DNA of 43,370 nucleotides from Erythrobacter sp. (GCF_023653175.1 NZ_JAMNXL010000009.1:1-43370); one strand, 5' to 3'. Positions 14,325 through 23,042 are shown, counted from the stretch's first letter. The notes: a model not told the origin generated them from the sequence alone. Translations and numbers: made by a program.

Positions 14325-16487
14325 ATGATCCACAAGACTGCAGCCTTCCTCGGTGCGAGCCTGCTTGCTCTGGCGACCCCCGCCCTTGCCGATGACCACG
14401 CGCATGACGAGACGACCGACACGCTCCAGAGCGCCGAAGCCGGCGGTTCCGCGCTTCCCACCATCAGCTTTGGCGAGTGGGGCTTCGACCCCGCCTACCT
14501 CGCCACCGACATCAAGCCGGGCGACGACTTCAACGCCTATGCCAACAAGAAGTGGATCGACGCCAACCCGCTCCCGCCCGAATTCAGCCGCATCGGCGCC
14601 TTCGTCCTGCTCGGCGAGAAGAGCACCGCCGACGTCAAGGCGCTGGTCGACGAATTCGCCGCCAAGGATGCCGCCGCATTGTCGGCCGACCAGAAGCGGA
14701 TCCTCGATACCTACAAGACCTTCCTCGATACCGACGCGATCGAGGCGGCGGGCCTTGCCCCGGCCTACCCCTACCTCACCCGCATCTACGGCGCGACCTC
14801 GCTCGACAAGCTCGCCGAGCTCTGGGCGACGCCCGGCTTTGCCAGCCCGGTCGGCGGCTTCGTGACCATCGATGCCAAGCAGCCCGACCGCCAGATCGCC
14901 AGCATCAGCTTCGGCGGGCTCGGCCTGCCTGACCGCGATTACTATCTCGACACCACCGAGAAGGGCCGCGAGATCCAGGCCAAGTACAAGGCCTATCTCA
15001 CCTTCCTGCTCGGCGAGGGGGGCTATCGGGACCCGGCCGCAGCCGCGGAATCGGTCTATGCCTTCGAGGAGACCATCGCCCGCGAGGTCGCCTGGGACCG
15101 CACCGTGCGCCGCAACCGCGATCTCACCTATAACCTGCTCTCGGCCGATGATCTGGCCGCGATCAGCGGCAAGGTGCCGGTCGCCGCGATGCTCGCCCAG
15201 ATCGGGGTCGAGAAGAGCCCCGGCTTCATCGTCAGCCTGATGCCGCCCACGCCCGAGGAGATCGCCGCGAACAAGCTCGATGCGGCGACCCTCGCCAAGA
15301 TCGGCACGGGGCTGCCCGGGATGCTGGCGCTGCTCGGCGAGACCGCGCCTGCGACCTTGCAGGCGTGGATGGCCAAGGAGTTCCTCTCGGCCCACGCGCC
15401 CGTGCTGCCCAAGCGTTTCGATGACGCGCGCTTCGCCTTCTACAACCAGACGCTGCAAGGCACCCCCGCCCAGCGCCCCCGCTGGAAGCGCGCGATTGCC
15501 GAAACCGAAGGCCTGATCGGCGAGCTGGTCGGCAAGGAATATGTCGCGCGCTACTTCCCGCCCCAGAGCAAGGCGGCGATGGACGAGCTGGTGGCGAACC
15601 TGCGGTTGGCGCTCGGGGAATCGATCAACGAGATCACCTGGATGAGCGAGCCGACCAAGGCCGAGGCCCGCGCCAAGCTGGCGAGCTTCGATCCCAAGAT
15701 CGGCTACCGCTCCAATCTCGAGACCTACGAAGGCCTTGCGATCACCGCCGGCGATCCGATCGCCAACCGCATGGCGGCCTCCGCCTGGGCCCGCGCCGAC
15801 AACGTCGCCAAGCTCGGCGCGCCGGTCGACCGCACCGAATGGGGCATGCTGCCGCAGACCGTGAACGCCTATTACAACTCGGTGAAGAACGAGATCGTCT
15901 TCCCCGCCGGCATCCTCCAGCAGCCGTTCTTCGCGCTGACCAACGACATCGCGGTCAATTACGGCGGGATCGGCGCGGTCATCGGCCACGAAATCGGCCA
16001 CGGCTTCGACGATCAGGGCTCGAAGTCCGACGCCACGGGGGCACTGCGCAACTGGTGGACCGACACCGACCGCGTGGCCTTCGACAAGCTCGGCGATGCG
16101 CTGGTGGCGCAATACAACGCCTTCTGCCCCTTCGATGACGGCAAGACCTGCGTCAACGGCCGCTTCACGCTGGGCGAGAACATCGGCGATGTCGGCGGGC
16201 TCTCCATGGCCTACCGCGCCTACAAGATCGCGACCAAGGGGAAGGAAGTGCCAGTGATCGACGGCCTGACCGGCGACCAGCGCTTCTTCCTCGCCTGGGC
16301 GCAGGTGTGGCGTTCGACCCAGCGCGACGAGAACTACCGCAACCGCCTGCGCACCGATCCCCACGCGCCCGAGGAATACCGCGTCAACGGCGTCGTGCGC
16401 CAGCTCGACGAATGGTACGAGGCCTTCGGCGTCAAGCCGGGCGATGCGATGTACCTGCCGCCCGAAAAGCGCGTGCGCATCTGGTAA
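14325..16487 (+). CDS. M13-family zinc endopeptidase (PepO/neprilysin type), exported
   Basis: The 720-residue protein has a clear Sec signal peptide (MIHKTAAFLGASLLALATPALA, cleavage after ~22). The M13 N-terminal domain includes KPGDDFNAYANKKWID. The catalytic core has H555-E-I-G-H559 and the downstream GENIGDVGGLSMAYRAYK, whose Glu is the third zinc ligand. NAYYNSVKNEIVFPAGIL, the substrate-binding N-A-Y motif, is also present. It probably degrades peptides in the periplasm or outside the cell. A strong intrinsic terminator follows 10 bp after the stop. A perfect 10-nt palindrome, GTGACGTCAC, lies 43 nt upstream of the start (14273-14282); its meaning is unknown. Confidence 0.95.
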   Translation: MIHKTAAFLGASLLALATPALADDHAHDETTDTLQSAEAGGSALPTISFGEWGFDPAYLATDIKPGDDFNAYANKKWIDANPLPPEFSRIGAFVLLGEKSTADVKALVDEFAAKDAAALSADQKRILDTYKTFLDTDAIEAAGLAPAYPYLTRIYGATSLDKLAELWATPGFASPVGGFVTIDAKQPDRQIASISFGGLGLPDRDYYLDTTEKGREIQAKYKAYLTFLLGEGGYRDPAAAAESVYAFEETIAREVAWDRTVRRNRDLTYNLLSADDLAAISGKVPVAAMLAQIGVEKSPGFIVSLMPPTPEEIAANKLDAATLAKIGTGLPGMLALLGETAPATLQAWMAKEFLSAHAPVLPKRFDDARFAFYNQTLQGTPAQRPRWKRAIAETEGLIGELVGKEYVARYFPPQSKAAMDELVANLRLALGESINEITWMSEPTKAEARAKLASFDPKIGYRSNLETYEGLAITAGDPIANRMAASAWARADNVAKLGAPVDRTEWGMLPQTVNAYYNSVKNEIVFPAGILQQPFFALTNDIAVNYGGIGAVIGHEIGHGFDDQGSKSDATGALRNWWTDTDRVAFDKLGDALVAQYNAFCPFDDGKTCVNGRFTLGENIGDVGGLSMAYRAYKIATKGKEVPVIDGLTGDQRFFLAWAQVWRSTQRDENYRNRLRTDPHAPEEYRVNGVVRQLDEWYEAFGVKPGDAMYLPPEKRVRIW

Positions 16488-16497
16488 GCCCCCTCAA

Positions 16498-16526
16498 GGC
16501 CCGCCCCGCAAACGGGCGGGCCTTTT
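16498..16526 (+). terminator. Intrinsic terminator after the M13 peptidase gene
   Basis: A perfect 9-bp G+C stem, GGCCCGCCC (16498-16506) with GGGCGGGCC (16514-16522), has a 7-nt loop and is followed by TTTT. It ends transcription from the peptidase gene before uppP. Confidence 0.85.
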
Positions 16527-16567
16527 CGGTTTGACACCCCGCGCGCACTCGTCGAAGCGGTGCGCCC

Positions 16568-17371
16568 ATGACCGACACACTCGCCGCGATCCTGCTCGGC
16601 ATCCTCGAGGGGCTGACCGAATTCCTGCCGGTCTCCTCGACCGGGCACCTGATCCTCGCCACCGAGCTCCTGGGCTTCGATCAAGCTGAGTGGGAGGTGT
16701 TCAACATCGCCATCCAGCCCGCCGCGATCCTCGCCATCGTGGTGCTCTACTGGCGCACCTTCTGGGATGTGGCGAAAGGCCTGTTCGGGTTCGAGAAGGG
16801 CGCGCTCGCCTTCACGCGCAACCTGCTGGTGGCGTTCTTCCCGGCCGTGATCCTGGGCCTGGCTTTCGGCGACATCATCGAGACGATGCTCGGCAATGCG
16901 GTGCTGGTGTGCTGGTCGCTGATCATCGGCGGCTTCGCGATCCTCGCCATCGAGCGCTGGGCCAACCCGCCCGCCGAGGGCCCGGGCGTCTCCGGCGTCC
17001 CCTTGCGCACCGCGATCCTGATCGGCCTGGTCCAGTGCCTCGCGATGATTCCCGGCGTCAGCCGCTCGGGGGCGACGATCCTCGGCGCGATGGCCTTCGG
17101 GGTGGACCGCAAGACGGCGGCCGAGTTCAGCTTCTTCCTCGCCGTGCCGACGCTGTCGGGAGCGACCGTCTACCAGCTCTACAAGCACGGGAGCGGGTTG
17201 ACGGGCGATGATCTCCAGCTGATCGGCATCGGCTCGGCAGTCGGCTTCGTGACCGCGCTGGTGGTGGTGCGGGTGTTCGTCGCGGTGGTGACCAAGATCG
17301 GGTTTGCGCCCTTTGCCTGGTACCGCATCGTGCTCGGCGCGGCCGGTCTTGCCTGGCTTACGCTGGGTTAG
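16568..17371 (+). CDS. uppP: Undecaprenyl-diphosphate phosphatase (BacA/UppP)
   Basis: An integral membrane protein of 267 residues. It has the two conserved active-site motifs: (E/Q)-rich EGLTEFLPVSSTGHL (residues ~14-28) and PGVSRSGATILGA (~163-175). About seven to eight hydrophobic segments are present. It recycles undecaprenyl pyrophosphate to the monophosphate carrier used for peptidoglycan and other polysaccharides. ATG 16568 immediately precedes the conserved N-terminal helix; there is no strong Shine-Dalgarno. It is transcribed separately from the upstream peptidase because a terminator lies between them. Confidence 0.95.
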   Translation: MTDTLAAILLGILEGLTEFLPVSSTGHLILATELLGFDQAEWEVFNIAIQPAAILAIVVLYWRTFWDVAKGLFGFEKGALAFTRNLLVAFFPAVILGLAFGDIIETMLGNAVLVCWSLIIGGFAILAIERWANPPAEGPGVSGVPLRTAILIGLVQCLAMIPGVSRSGATILGAMAFGVDRKTAAEFSFFLAVPTLSGATVYQLYKHGSGLTGDDLQLIGIGSAVGFVTALVVVRVFVAVVTKIGFAPFAWYRIVLGAAGLAWLTLG

Positions 17372-17382
17372 AGCACTTTTCT

Positions 17383-17407
17383 GGAACCGTCCGCGCCCCT
17401 GCCGGTT
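17383..17407 (+). promoter_or_regulatory. Candidate EcfG-type (general stress response) promoter
   Basis: GGAACC starts at 17383 and GGTT lies at 17404-17407, with exactly 16 nt between GGAAC and GGTT. The known alphaproteobacterial EcfG consensus is GGAAC-N16/17-CGTT. It lies 30 nt before the start of a GlsB/YeaQ-like stress protein gene, a common member of that regulon. The sequence match is seen; regulation is inferred. Confidence 0.5.
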
Positions 17408-17436
17408 AGGGAGGGGAACCGGCGCGGCCGGGCAGG

Positions 17437-17715
17437 ATGGAGATTTCGGACAAAATGGCGTTGCTGGTGCTGATCGTGTTGGGGGCAACTCTGGGCTGGC
17501 TGGCCTCGATCCTCGCGCGCACGGAAGCGCCAGGCAGCATCCTGCGTCAGGTGGCGCTGGGCATGATCGCCTCGGTCGTGGCGGGCGAGATCGCCAATGA
17601 CGGCACCATGATCGGCAGCCTTTCCTTCGTCAGCCTCGGCGTGGCGCTGGCCGCCTGTGCCGCGGTGCTGGTGCTCTACCACGCCATCTTCACGCGGCGC
17701 CGCGCCAAGGCATAA
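17437..17715 (+). CDS. Small membrane protein, GlsB/YeaQ/YmgE-like
   Basis: The 92-residue protein has three hydrophobic segments (about 8-25, 42-55 and 66-85) and a basic C-terminal tail (TRRRAKA). The first segment, LIVLGATLGWLASILAR, and the glycine/alanine-rich second resemble the GlsB/YeaQ/YmgE (transglycosylase-associated) family of stress-induced membrane proteins. The family assignment is moderate because similarity is low-complexity. The start may be ATG 17437 or the internal ATG 17455. A candidate EcfG-type promoter precedes it, independent of uppP 65 bp upstream. Confidence 0.7.
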   Translation: MEISDKMALLVLIVLGATLGWLASILARTEAPGSILRQVALGMIASVVAGEIANDGTMIGSLSFVSLGVALAACAAVLVLYHAIFTRRRAKA

Positions 17716-17811
17716 TCTGTTACGCCCTCAGGCGCCGGGCGGTAGACATCCGTCCACCTTGGCCTTCCTCGCATAAGCTCGGGCGGGCGCCCAATCTTTT
17801 TGGCGGCCTTG

Positions 17812-17828
17812 CGAGGCCTACGGCCTCG
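17812..17828. terminator. Short hairpin between convergent genes
   Basis: CGAGGCC and GGCCTCG form a perfect 7-bp stem with a 3-nt loop, 5 bp before the phhA stop codon. It lies between the small membrane protein and phhA. U-tracts are weak (ATTT on the plus strand, AAAAAG further out on the minus), so it is at best a modest bidirectional terminator. Confidence 0.35.
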
Positions 17829-17833
17829 ATTTC

Positions 17834-18772
17834 CTAGACCGGCACCGCTCCGCTGCCGCGCCCGCCGCGCAAGTGATATTCCTGCGTGCCCCGGTGCAGC
17901 ACATTGTCGACATCGATCACCGCGCTGTTGGCATAGGTGAACCCCGCGGGCAGGCTGCGGTAGAGCCGGTCGAAATCGCGCTCCACCGTCTGGCGGTAGA
18001 GATCGCCAAAGCTCTCGATCACGAAATAGGTCGGTTGCAGGTCGCTGATGACGTAATCGGTGCGCATCACCCGGTCGACATTGAGCATGATGCGGTTGGG
18101 GCTTTGCGCCTCCACCGCGAACTTCGCCTCGGTCGGGCCGGAGAGGATTCCCGCCCCGTAAGCGCGCACCTCGCCCGCCTCCTCGATCAGCCCGAATTCG
18201 ACCGTATACCAGTAGAGCGCGCCGAGCGCCTTCAGCCGGTTATAGCGCATCGCCTTCCACCCGGCGCGGCCATATTCCTGCATGTAGTCGGCGTAGGTGG
18301 GGTCGGTAAGCATCGGCACGTGGCCGAATACGTCATGGAAGACGTCGGGCTCCTCGATGTAATCGAAGGTCTCGCGGGTGCGGATGAAGTTCCCCGCCGG
18401 AAAGCGCCGGTTGGCAAGGTGCCAGAAGAACACGTGATCGGGGATCAGCATCGGGACAGGCACGACGCTCCACCCGGTCAGCTGGCCCAGTTCCTCCGAC
18501 AGCGCCCCGAAATCGGGCACGCCCCCGCGCGACAGGTCGAGTTTCTCCAGCCCCGCCATGAAGGCGCTGCACGCGCGGCCGGGCAGTACCTCCATCTGGC
18601 GCGCGAAGAGATCGTCCCACACGGCATGATCCTCGGCCGTGTAGGCGGTCTGCGCGGGCTCGAGCCAGTCGTCGCCGACATGCGCGGGCCGGGCGAGGGG
18701 CGCGGTGAAGACTTCCGCTGCCATTTGCGGCAGGGTGGCAAAATCGGGCCGGGGATCTGCAAGAGTCGCCAT
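17834..18772 (-). CDS. phhA: Phenylalanine 4-monooxygenase
   Basis: A bacterial aromatic amino acid hydroxylase of 312 residues. The non-heme iron ligands are visible as H146 and H151 in FHDVFGHVP and E192 in YWYTVEFGLIEE. It converts phenylalanine to tyrosine using tetrahydropterin and O2, feeding tyrosine/homogentisate catabolism; no other gene of that pathway is adjacent. ATG 18772 was chosen as the first start giving the normal length. No clear Shine-Dalgarno is seen. It is divergent from ppk2, with only 53 bp between the starts, so the two promoters must overlap. Confidence 0.95.
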   Translation of the reverse strand: MATLADPRPDFATLPQMAAEVFTAPLARPAHVGDDWLEPAQTAYTAEDHAVWDDLFARQMEVLPGRACSAFMAGLEKLDLSRGGVPDFGALSEELGQLTGWSVVPVPMLIPDHVFFWHLANRRFPAGNFIRTRETFDYIEEPDVFHDVFGHVPMLTDPTYADYMQEYGRAGWKAMRYNRLKALGALYWYTVEFGLIEEAGEVRAYGAGILSGPTEAKFAVEAQSPNRIMLNVDRVMRTDYVISDLQPTYFVIESFGDLYRQTVERDFDRLYRSLPAGFTYANSAVIDVDNVLHRGTQEYHLRGGRGSGAVPV

Positions 18773-18825
18773 GGTTGCAGGTGATACTACTTTAACCGGT
18801 AGAGGACAAACAGGAGGGGGTGCCA

Positions 18826-19605
18826 ATGGGCATGAAGCGCAAGGATTACGAGGCGGCGCTCGCTCCGCTGACGCTTGAACTGGTGAGCATGGCGCGCTGG
18901 GTCAAGGCCACGGGCGCGCGGGTGGTGGTGCTGTTCGAGGGCCGCGACACCGCGGGCAAGGGCGGCGCGATCACCGCGGTGCGCGATAGCCTCAACCCGC
19001 GCCAGTGCCGCACCGTGGCGCTGGGCAAGCCCACCGAAGCCGAGCTCGGCCAGTGGTATTTCCAGCGCTACGTCGCGCACCTGCCCACCAAGGGCGAGAT
19101 CGTGCTGTTCGACCGGAGCTGGTACAACCGCGCCGGGGTCGAGAAGGTAATGGGCTATGCCGATGCGGGGCAGGTCGATGCGTTCCTCAAGGCCGTGCCG
19201 CTGTTCGAGAAGCTGCTGGTGGATGACAGCATCCTGCTGTTCAAATACTGGCTCGCCGCCGATCAGGAGCAACAGGAGGAACGCCTGCGCGAACGGCTGG
19301 ACGATCCGCTGAAGCGCTGGAAGCTCTCCCCCATCGATCTGGCTGCGCGCGAAAAATACGACGAGTACACCAAGGCCCGCGAGGCGATGCTCAAGGCGAC
19401 CCACACCGACCACGCGCCGTGGACGCTGGTCGATTTCAACGACCAGAGGCGAGGCCGGCTGACGCTGGTGCGCGACCTGCTCTCGCGCATTCCTGATACC
19501 CACGCGGAGCCCGAGGCGATCGACTTTCCCGAGCTGGGCAGGAAGCCGGCGAAGGAGAAGTACAAGGTGCTGAAGCCGATCACGAATTTTCCGGTCGGCG
19601 GCTAA
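18826..19605 (+). CDS. ppk2: Polyphosphate kinase 2 (class I)
   Basis: The 259-residue single-domain PPK2 has Walker A-like EGRDTAGKGGAI, lid-module residues and Walker B-like DRSWYNRAGVEKVMG, then FKYWLAADQEQQEERLRER and DHAPWTLVDFNDQRRGR. Class I enzymes use polyphosphate to phosphorylate nucleoside diphosphates (ADP/GDP). ATG 18826 is preceded by AGGAGG at 18812-18817 with 8-nt spacing, which rules out the GTG at 18820. The stop overlaps the convergent dehydratase gene's stop by 4 nt. Confidence 0.95.
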   Translation: MGMKRKDYEAALAPLTLELVSMARWVKATGARVVVLFEGRDTAGKGGAITAVRDSLNPRQCRTVALGKPTEAELGQWYFQRYVAHLPTKGEIVLFDRSWYNRAGVEKVMGYADAGQVDAFLKAVPLFEKLLVDDSILLFKYWLAADQEQQEERLRERLDDPLKRWKLSPIDLAAREKYDEYTKAREAMLKATHTDHAPWTLVDFNDQRRGRLTLVRDLLSRIPDTHAEPEAIDFPELGRKPAKEKYKVLKPITNFPVGG

Positions 19606-20456
19606 GTGCCGATGCGAGCTGCCATAACCTGCCGCCCGTCGTCAGCAAACGCACCGAGCTCGTACTCAATACCATCAAGCCTTCCGGCCAGATGCAACGG
19701 CTCTCCGGCGATTGCGGGCGACATGCCGCGAAAGGAAAAGTGCTTTGCATCGTTACTGATGCCCGACAGCTCGCGCGAGGCAAACTGGAGCAGGAGGCTG
19801 GCCAGAAGCGGACCATGAACGACAAGCCCGCGGTAGCGCTCTACGTCGCGAGCATAGGGTGCATCGTAGTGAATGCGGTGCGTGTTGAAGGTGAGGGCAG
19901 AAAAGCGGAACAGCAGTCTTTCGTCCGGGACCAGAGTCCAATCATAGTCCCAGTCTTCTGCGTCGAATGCGCCGTCTCCAAGTTCAGCCGGACTGAGCGG
20001 GGCCTGCGGATCAGCGGCCTCGCGATAGACTAAAGTCTGTGTTTCGCGCACCGCAAGCTTACCGTCGGCGAAGGTTTCGTGCTCGACTTCGACGAAGGCA
20101 AGCGGGCCGCTGTTTCCTTCCTTCTCTTTGATTGAAGCGATCCGACTGACGCGCTCAATCGAGGCTCCCAAAAGAAGAGGGGCGTGAAACTCTATTGATG
20201 ACGAGGCCCACATGCGGCGCGGCATCGGGAAAGGCGGAAGGAAGCTGCGCTTGCTGTCATCGCGCTGCGGGTGGCCGTCCTCGCCCAACTCACGGGTTTG
20301 GGTGTCTGGCGGGCAAAGCGCGAAATGGATGCCTTGCGGCATCAGCGGAGGGTGACGGTTGGCGCGGTCGAAGGTTGCATGCCAGCGTGCGGCCAGCCCT
20401 TCGTCGAGCCGGTCCTTGGCGCGCGTCTCGCGCCCGATCCACGCCTCGAAATTCAC
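19602..20456 (-). CDS. HTD2/FAS1-like hot-dog dehydratase (MaoC-type acyl-CoA hydratase)
   Basis: A protein of 284 residues. The C-terminal half has a hot-dog hydratase signature, LTFNTHRIHYDAPYARDVERYRGLVVHGPL, and the N-terminal half is the degenerate FAS1-like dehydratase repeat (MPQGIHFALCPP, PFPMPRRMWASSSIEF). This is the family of mesaconyl-C4-CoA hydratase (Meh) and HTD2-type hydroxyacyl dehydratases. The start is GTG at 20456, whose GTGA overlaps the thiolase TGA; no ATG gives a better N-terminus. It is the last gene of the acyl-CoA operon. The exact substrate is unknown. Confidence 0.85.
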   Translation of the reverse strand: MNFEAWIGRETRAKDRLDEGLAARWHATFDRANRHPPLMPQGIHFALCPPDTQTRELGEDGHPQRDDSKRSFLPPFPMPRRMWASSSIEFHAPLLLGASIERVSRIASIKEKEGNSGPLAFVEVEHETFADGKLAVRETQTLVYREAADPQAPLSPAELGDGAFDAEDWDYDWTLVPDERLLFRFSALTFNTHRIHYDAPYARDVERYRGLVVHGPLLASLLLQFASRELSGISNDAKHFSFRGMSPAIAGEPLHLAGRLDGIEYELGAFADDGRQVMAARIGT

Positions 20457-21679
20457 GCCGCCCGCTCGAACACCGCAGCGATGCCCTGCCCGCCGCCGAT
20501 GCACATGGTTTCGAGCCCGTAGCGCACCCCGCGCCGGTGCATCTCGTGCGCCATGTCGGCGAGAATCCGCCCGCCGGTCGCGCCGATGGGGTGGCCGAGG
20601 CTGATGCCCGATCCGTTGACGTTGAGGATGTCGCGGCGGCTGTCGTCGTCGCTCCACCCCCAGCCCTTGAGCACCGCGAGCACCTGCGGGGCGAAGGCCT
20701 CGTTAAGCTCCACCATGCCGATATCGTCCCACGTGTATCCCCGGCGCGCGAACAGGCGCTCCACCGCAGGCACCGGGCCGATCCCCATGCGCGACGGATC
20801 GCAGCCCGCCGCCGCCCAGCCGCCGAACCACAGCATCGGGGTGAGGCCGAGTTCCTCGAGCTTGTCCTCCGCGACCACCAGACAGGCCGCCGCCGCGTCG
20901 TTCTGCTGGCTGGCATTGCCGGCGGTGACGATCGCGGCAGGATCGCGCTTGCCGTCGATGGGTGCGAGCTTGCCCAAGGTCTCCATCGAGGCGTCGGTGC
21001 GATACCCCTCGTCATGGTCGAACACCACCGGATCACCCTTGCGCTGGGGGATCGCCACCGGCACCAGCTGCTCGGCGAACTTGCCCTCGGCCCAGGCCCG
21101 CGCTGCGTTCTGGTGCGAGCGGACCGCGAAGGCGTCGGCGGCTTCACGGGTGATACCGTAATCCTTGGCGAGGTTCTCGGCGGTCTCAATCATCCCCGTG
21201 ATGACGCCGAAGCGCTCGACCGGCTGGCTCATCACCCGGCCCCGGCTAAGGCGGTCGTGGAGCACCATGTCACCCATCCGCACGCCCCCGCGCGCGGCGA
21301 GGGTGTAGTGTTCAACGTTCGACATCGACTCGACGCCGCCCGCGACGACCACGTCGGCCATCCCGGTCTCGACCATCATCGCGGCCGTAGCCACTGCCTG
21401 CACGCCGGAACCGCAGCGGCGGTCGAGCTGGAAGCCGGGCACTTCAATGGGGAGCCCCGCCGCCAGCCACGACCAGTGGCCGATCGCGGGGGCCTCGCCA
21501 TTGCCGTAGCCTTGCGAGAAGACCACATCGTCGACCCGCGCCGGATCGATGCCGCTGCGCTCCATCAGCGCCTTGAGGATCACCGCGCCCAATTCGCCCG
21601 CGTTCAGGCCGGAAAGCCCGCCGAGGAACTTGCCGACGGGGGTGCGAAGCGGGGTGCAGATGGCGGCGCGTCTGGTCAT
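20453..21679 (-). CDS. Acetyl-CoA C-acyltransferase (thiolase)
   Basis: The 408-residue thiolase has the nucleophile C89 in FQLDRRCGSGVQA, NEAFAPQ, H in GHPIGATGGR and the general-base Cys in METMCIGGGQGIA near residue 393. It cleaves 3-ketoacyl-CoA with CoA, or condenses acyl-CoAs. It is coupled to the upstream CoA transferase by an ATGA overlap and to the downstream dehydratase by GTGA, so the three are translated together. The context suggests the thiolytic end step of a catabolic route. Confidence 0.95.
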   Translation of the reverse strand: MTRRAAICTPLRTPVGKFLGGLSGLNAGELGAVILKALMERSGIDPARVDDVVFSQGYGNGEAPAIGHWSWLAAGLPIEVPGFQLDRRCGSGVQAVATAAMMVETGMADVVVAGGVESMSNVEHYTLAARGGVRMGDMVLHDRLSRGRVMSQPVERFGVITGMIETAENLAKDYGITREAADAFAVRSHQNAARAWAEGKFAEQLVPVAIPQRKGDPVVFDHDEGYRTDASMETLGKLAPIDGKRDPAAIVTAGNASQQNDAAAACLVVAEDKLEELGLTPMLWFGGWAAAGCDPSRMGIGPVPAVERLFARRGYTWDDIGMVELNEAFAPQVLAVLKGWGWSDDDSRRDILNVNGSGISLGHPIGATGGRILADMAHEMHRRGVRYGLETMCIGGGQGIAAVFERAA

Positions 21680-22908
21680 TGGGAGTCCTTGTCTGAAAGA
21701 GCCACGGTCCCCGCATCGACCAGCTTGCCGATCGCGCCCGAGGAGAGGCCGAGTTTGTCGCCGAGCACCTCTTCGGAGTGCTCGCCGAGAAAAGGCGCGG
21801 GCGCCGGGTCGCCTGCCGCGCGGCCGGGGAGGTTGGCGAAGCTGCGGGTGGCGGGGTAGGCGAAGCCGCTCGGGTTGGCGGGTGCGGGGCCGAAAAGCGG
21901 GTTGTCGGCGACCAGTTGTCGGTCCGTTGCCGCCTCGTATGCGGTTCGATAGCGCTCGAAGGTGCAGGTTTGCGCGGCCATGCGGGCTTCGAGTTCGGCA
22001 TAGTCCATGCCTTCCGCCGCGCTCTGGAACAGCGCGAACAATGCGGCGCGATGCTGGAAGCGCGGGGTGTCGCCGTCGGCAAAACGGACGCCAAGTTCGG
22101 CTTCGAGCGCCGCAATCCTGGCCTCGACCTCAAACGCCTTGACCAGCCCGCTCCATTGCTTGGGGGTGAGTGCGGCGACCATGAAGCGCACGCCGTCCCG
22201 GCTGCGGAAATCGCGCCCGAAGGCGCCCCAGATCGCATTGCCGAGCCGTTCGCGGTCCCCGCCGCGATACAGCACTTCGGCCATCAGCCCGGCATTGGCC
22301 ATCGTCCCGATCGCGACATCGCCCAGCGGCAGGCGCACCTCGCTGCCCTCGCCCGTGCGGTCGCGTTGGCGGAGCGCGGCGAGCATGGCGAAGGCGCCGT
22401 AGGCCCCGGTGATGAAGTCCCACGCCGGGAGCACCTGGTTGACCGGCGGCGCGGTGGCCGGGTCCCAGTCCTCCGGCCCGCACATCAGCGGGTATCCGGC
22501 GGCAGCGTTGACCGTGAAATCCATCGCCTGCCGCCCGTCATGCCAGCCCATGACGCGCAAGCTGATCATGTCGGCGCGCTTGGCGGCCATGGCCGCGTGG
22601 CTGAGAAAACTCTGTTCCGGCAGGTTGGTGATGCACTGGCCGACCTTGGCTGCCAGCTCCACCAGCAGCTCGCGCCCCTCACCCGATTGCAGATCGAGCG
22701 CGACCGACTTCTTGGCGCGGTTCAAGTTCTCCCAGCTCAGCGAGCGCCCTTCAGCCGTCAGCATGTAGCGGTTGTAATCGAGCCCGCCCGCCTTGTGGTC
22801 GACACGGATCACCTCCGCGCCCAGCTGCGCACAGTAGAGCCCGGCGGTGGGCGAAGCGACGAAGCTGGAGACTTCGACGATGCTCAGGTCATTGAGGAGG
22901 TTATACAT
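21676..22908 (-). CDS. Family III CoA transferase (CaiB/BaiF; mesaconyl-CoA transferase-like)
   Basis: A protein of 410 residues. The N-terminus (LSIVEVSSFVASPTAGLYCAQLGAEVIRVD) and NLNRAKKSVALDLQ are diagnostic of family III CoA transferases. The candidate catalytic Asp is D164 in PAWDFITGAYG, followed by MLAALRQRDRTGEG. It transfers CoA between carboxylates, possibly intramolecularly like mesaconyl-CoA C1-C4 transferase, whose partner hydratase type is encoded two genes downstream. A 134-bp gap with three hairpins separates it from the upstream acyl-CoA dehydrogenase gene. Confidence 0.9.
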   Translation of the reverse strand: MYNLLNDLSIVEVSSFVASPTAGLYCAQLGAEVIRVDHKAGGLDYNRYMLTAEGRSLSWENLNRAKKSVALDLQSGEGRELLVELAAKVGQCITNLPEQSFLSHAAMAAKRADMISLRVMGWHDGRQAMDFTVNAAAGYPLMCGPEDWDPATAPPVNQVLPAWDFITGAYGAFAMLAALRQRDRTGEGSEVRLPLGDVAIGTMANAGLMAEVLYRGGDRERLGNAIWGAFGRDFRSRDGVRFMVAALTPKQWSGLVKAFEVEARIAALEAELGVRFADGDTPRFQHRAALFALFQSAAEGMDYAELEARMAAQTCTFERYRTAYEAATDRQLVADNPLFGPAPANPSGFAYPATRSFANLPGRAAGDPAPAPFLGEHSEEVLGDKLGLSSGAIGKLVDAGTVALSDKDSQ

Positions 22909-22943
22909 TCAATCCGAAACCTATCGTGGCTGCCGCAGGGAAC

Positions 22944-23037
22944 GGCTCGCTTGCGAGCCGCAAGGCCGAATGGCCGCCCGCAGCGACGGGGCCTTCAGGC
23001 CCCATGAGCGAGGATTTCGCAGCCCGGATGGGCTGCG
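22944..23037. repeat. Cluster of three perfect hairpins in the intergenic gap
   Basis: Stem 1 is GGCTCGC/GCGAGCC (22944-22959). Stem 2 is GGGGCCT/AGGCCCC (22988-23003). Stem 3 is CGCAGCCC/GGGCTGCG (23018-23037). They fill the gap between the acyl-CoA dehydrogenase and CoA transferase genes. None has a U-tract, so I expect RNA processing, stabilisation or a dispersed repeat rather than a simple terminator. Confidence 0.6.
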
Positions 23038-23042
23038 GAAAA

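Noticed and set aside
14268-16364. A ~700-codon open frame antisense to the M13 peptidase
   Set aside because: It is a shadow of a gene with clear HEIGH and signal peptide; the antisense product is Gly/Val/Asp/His low complexity.
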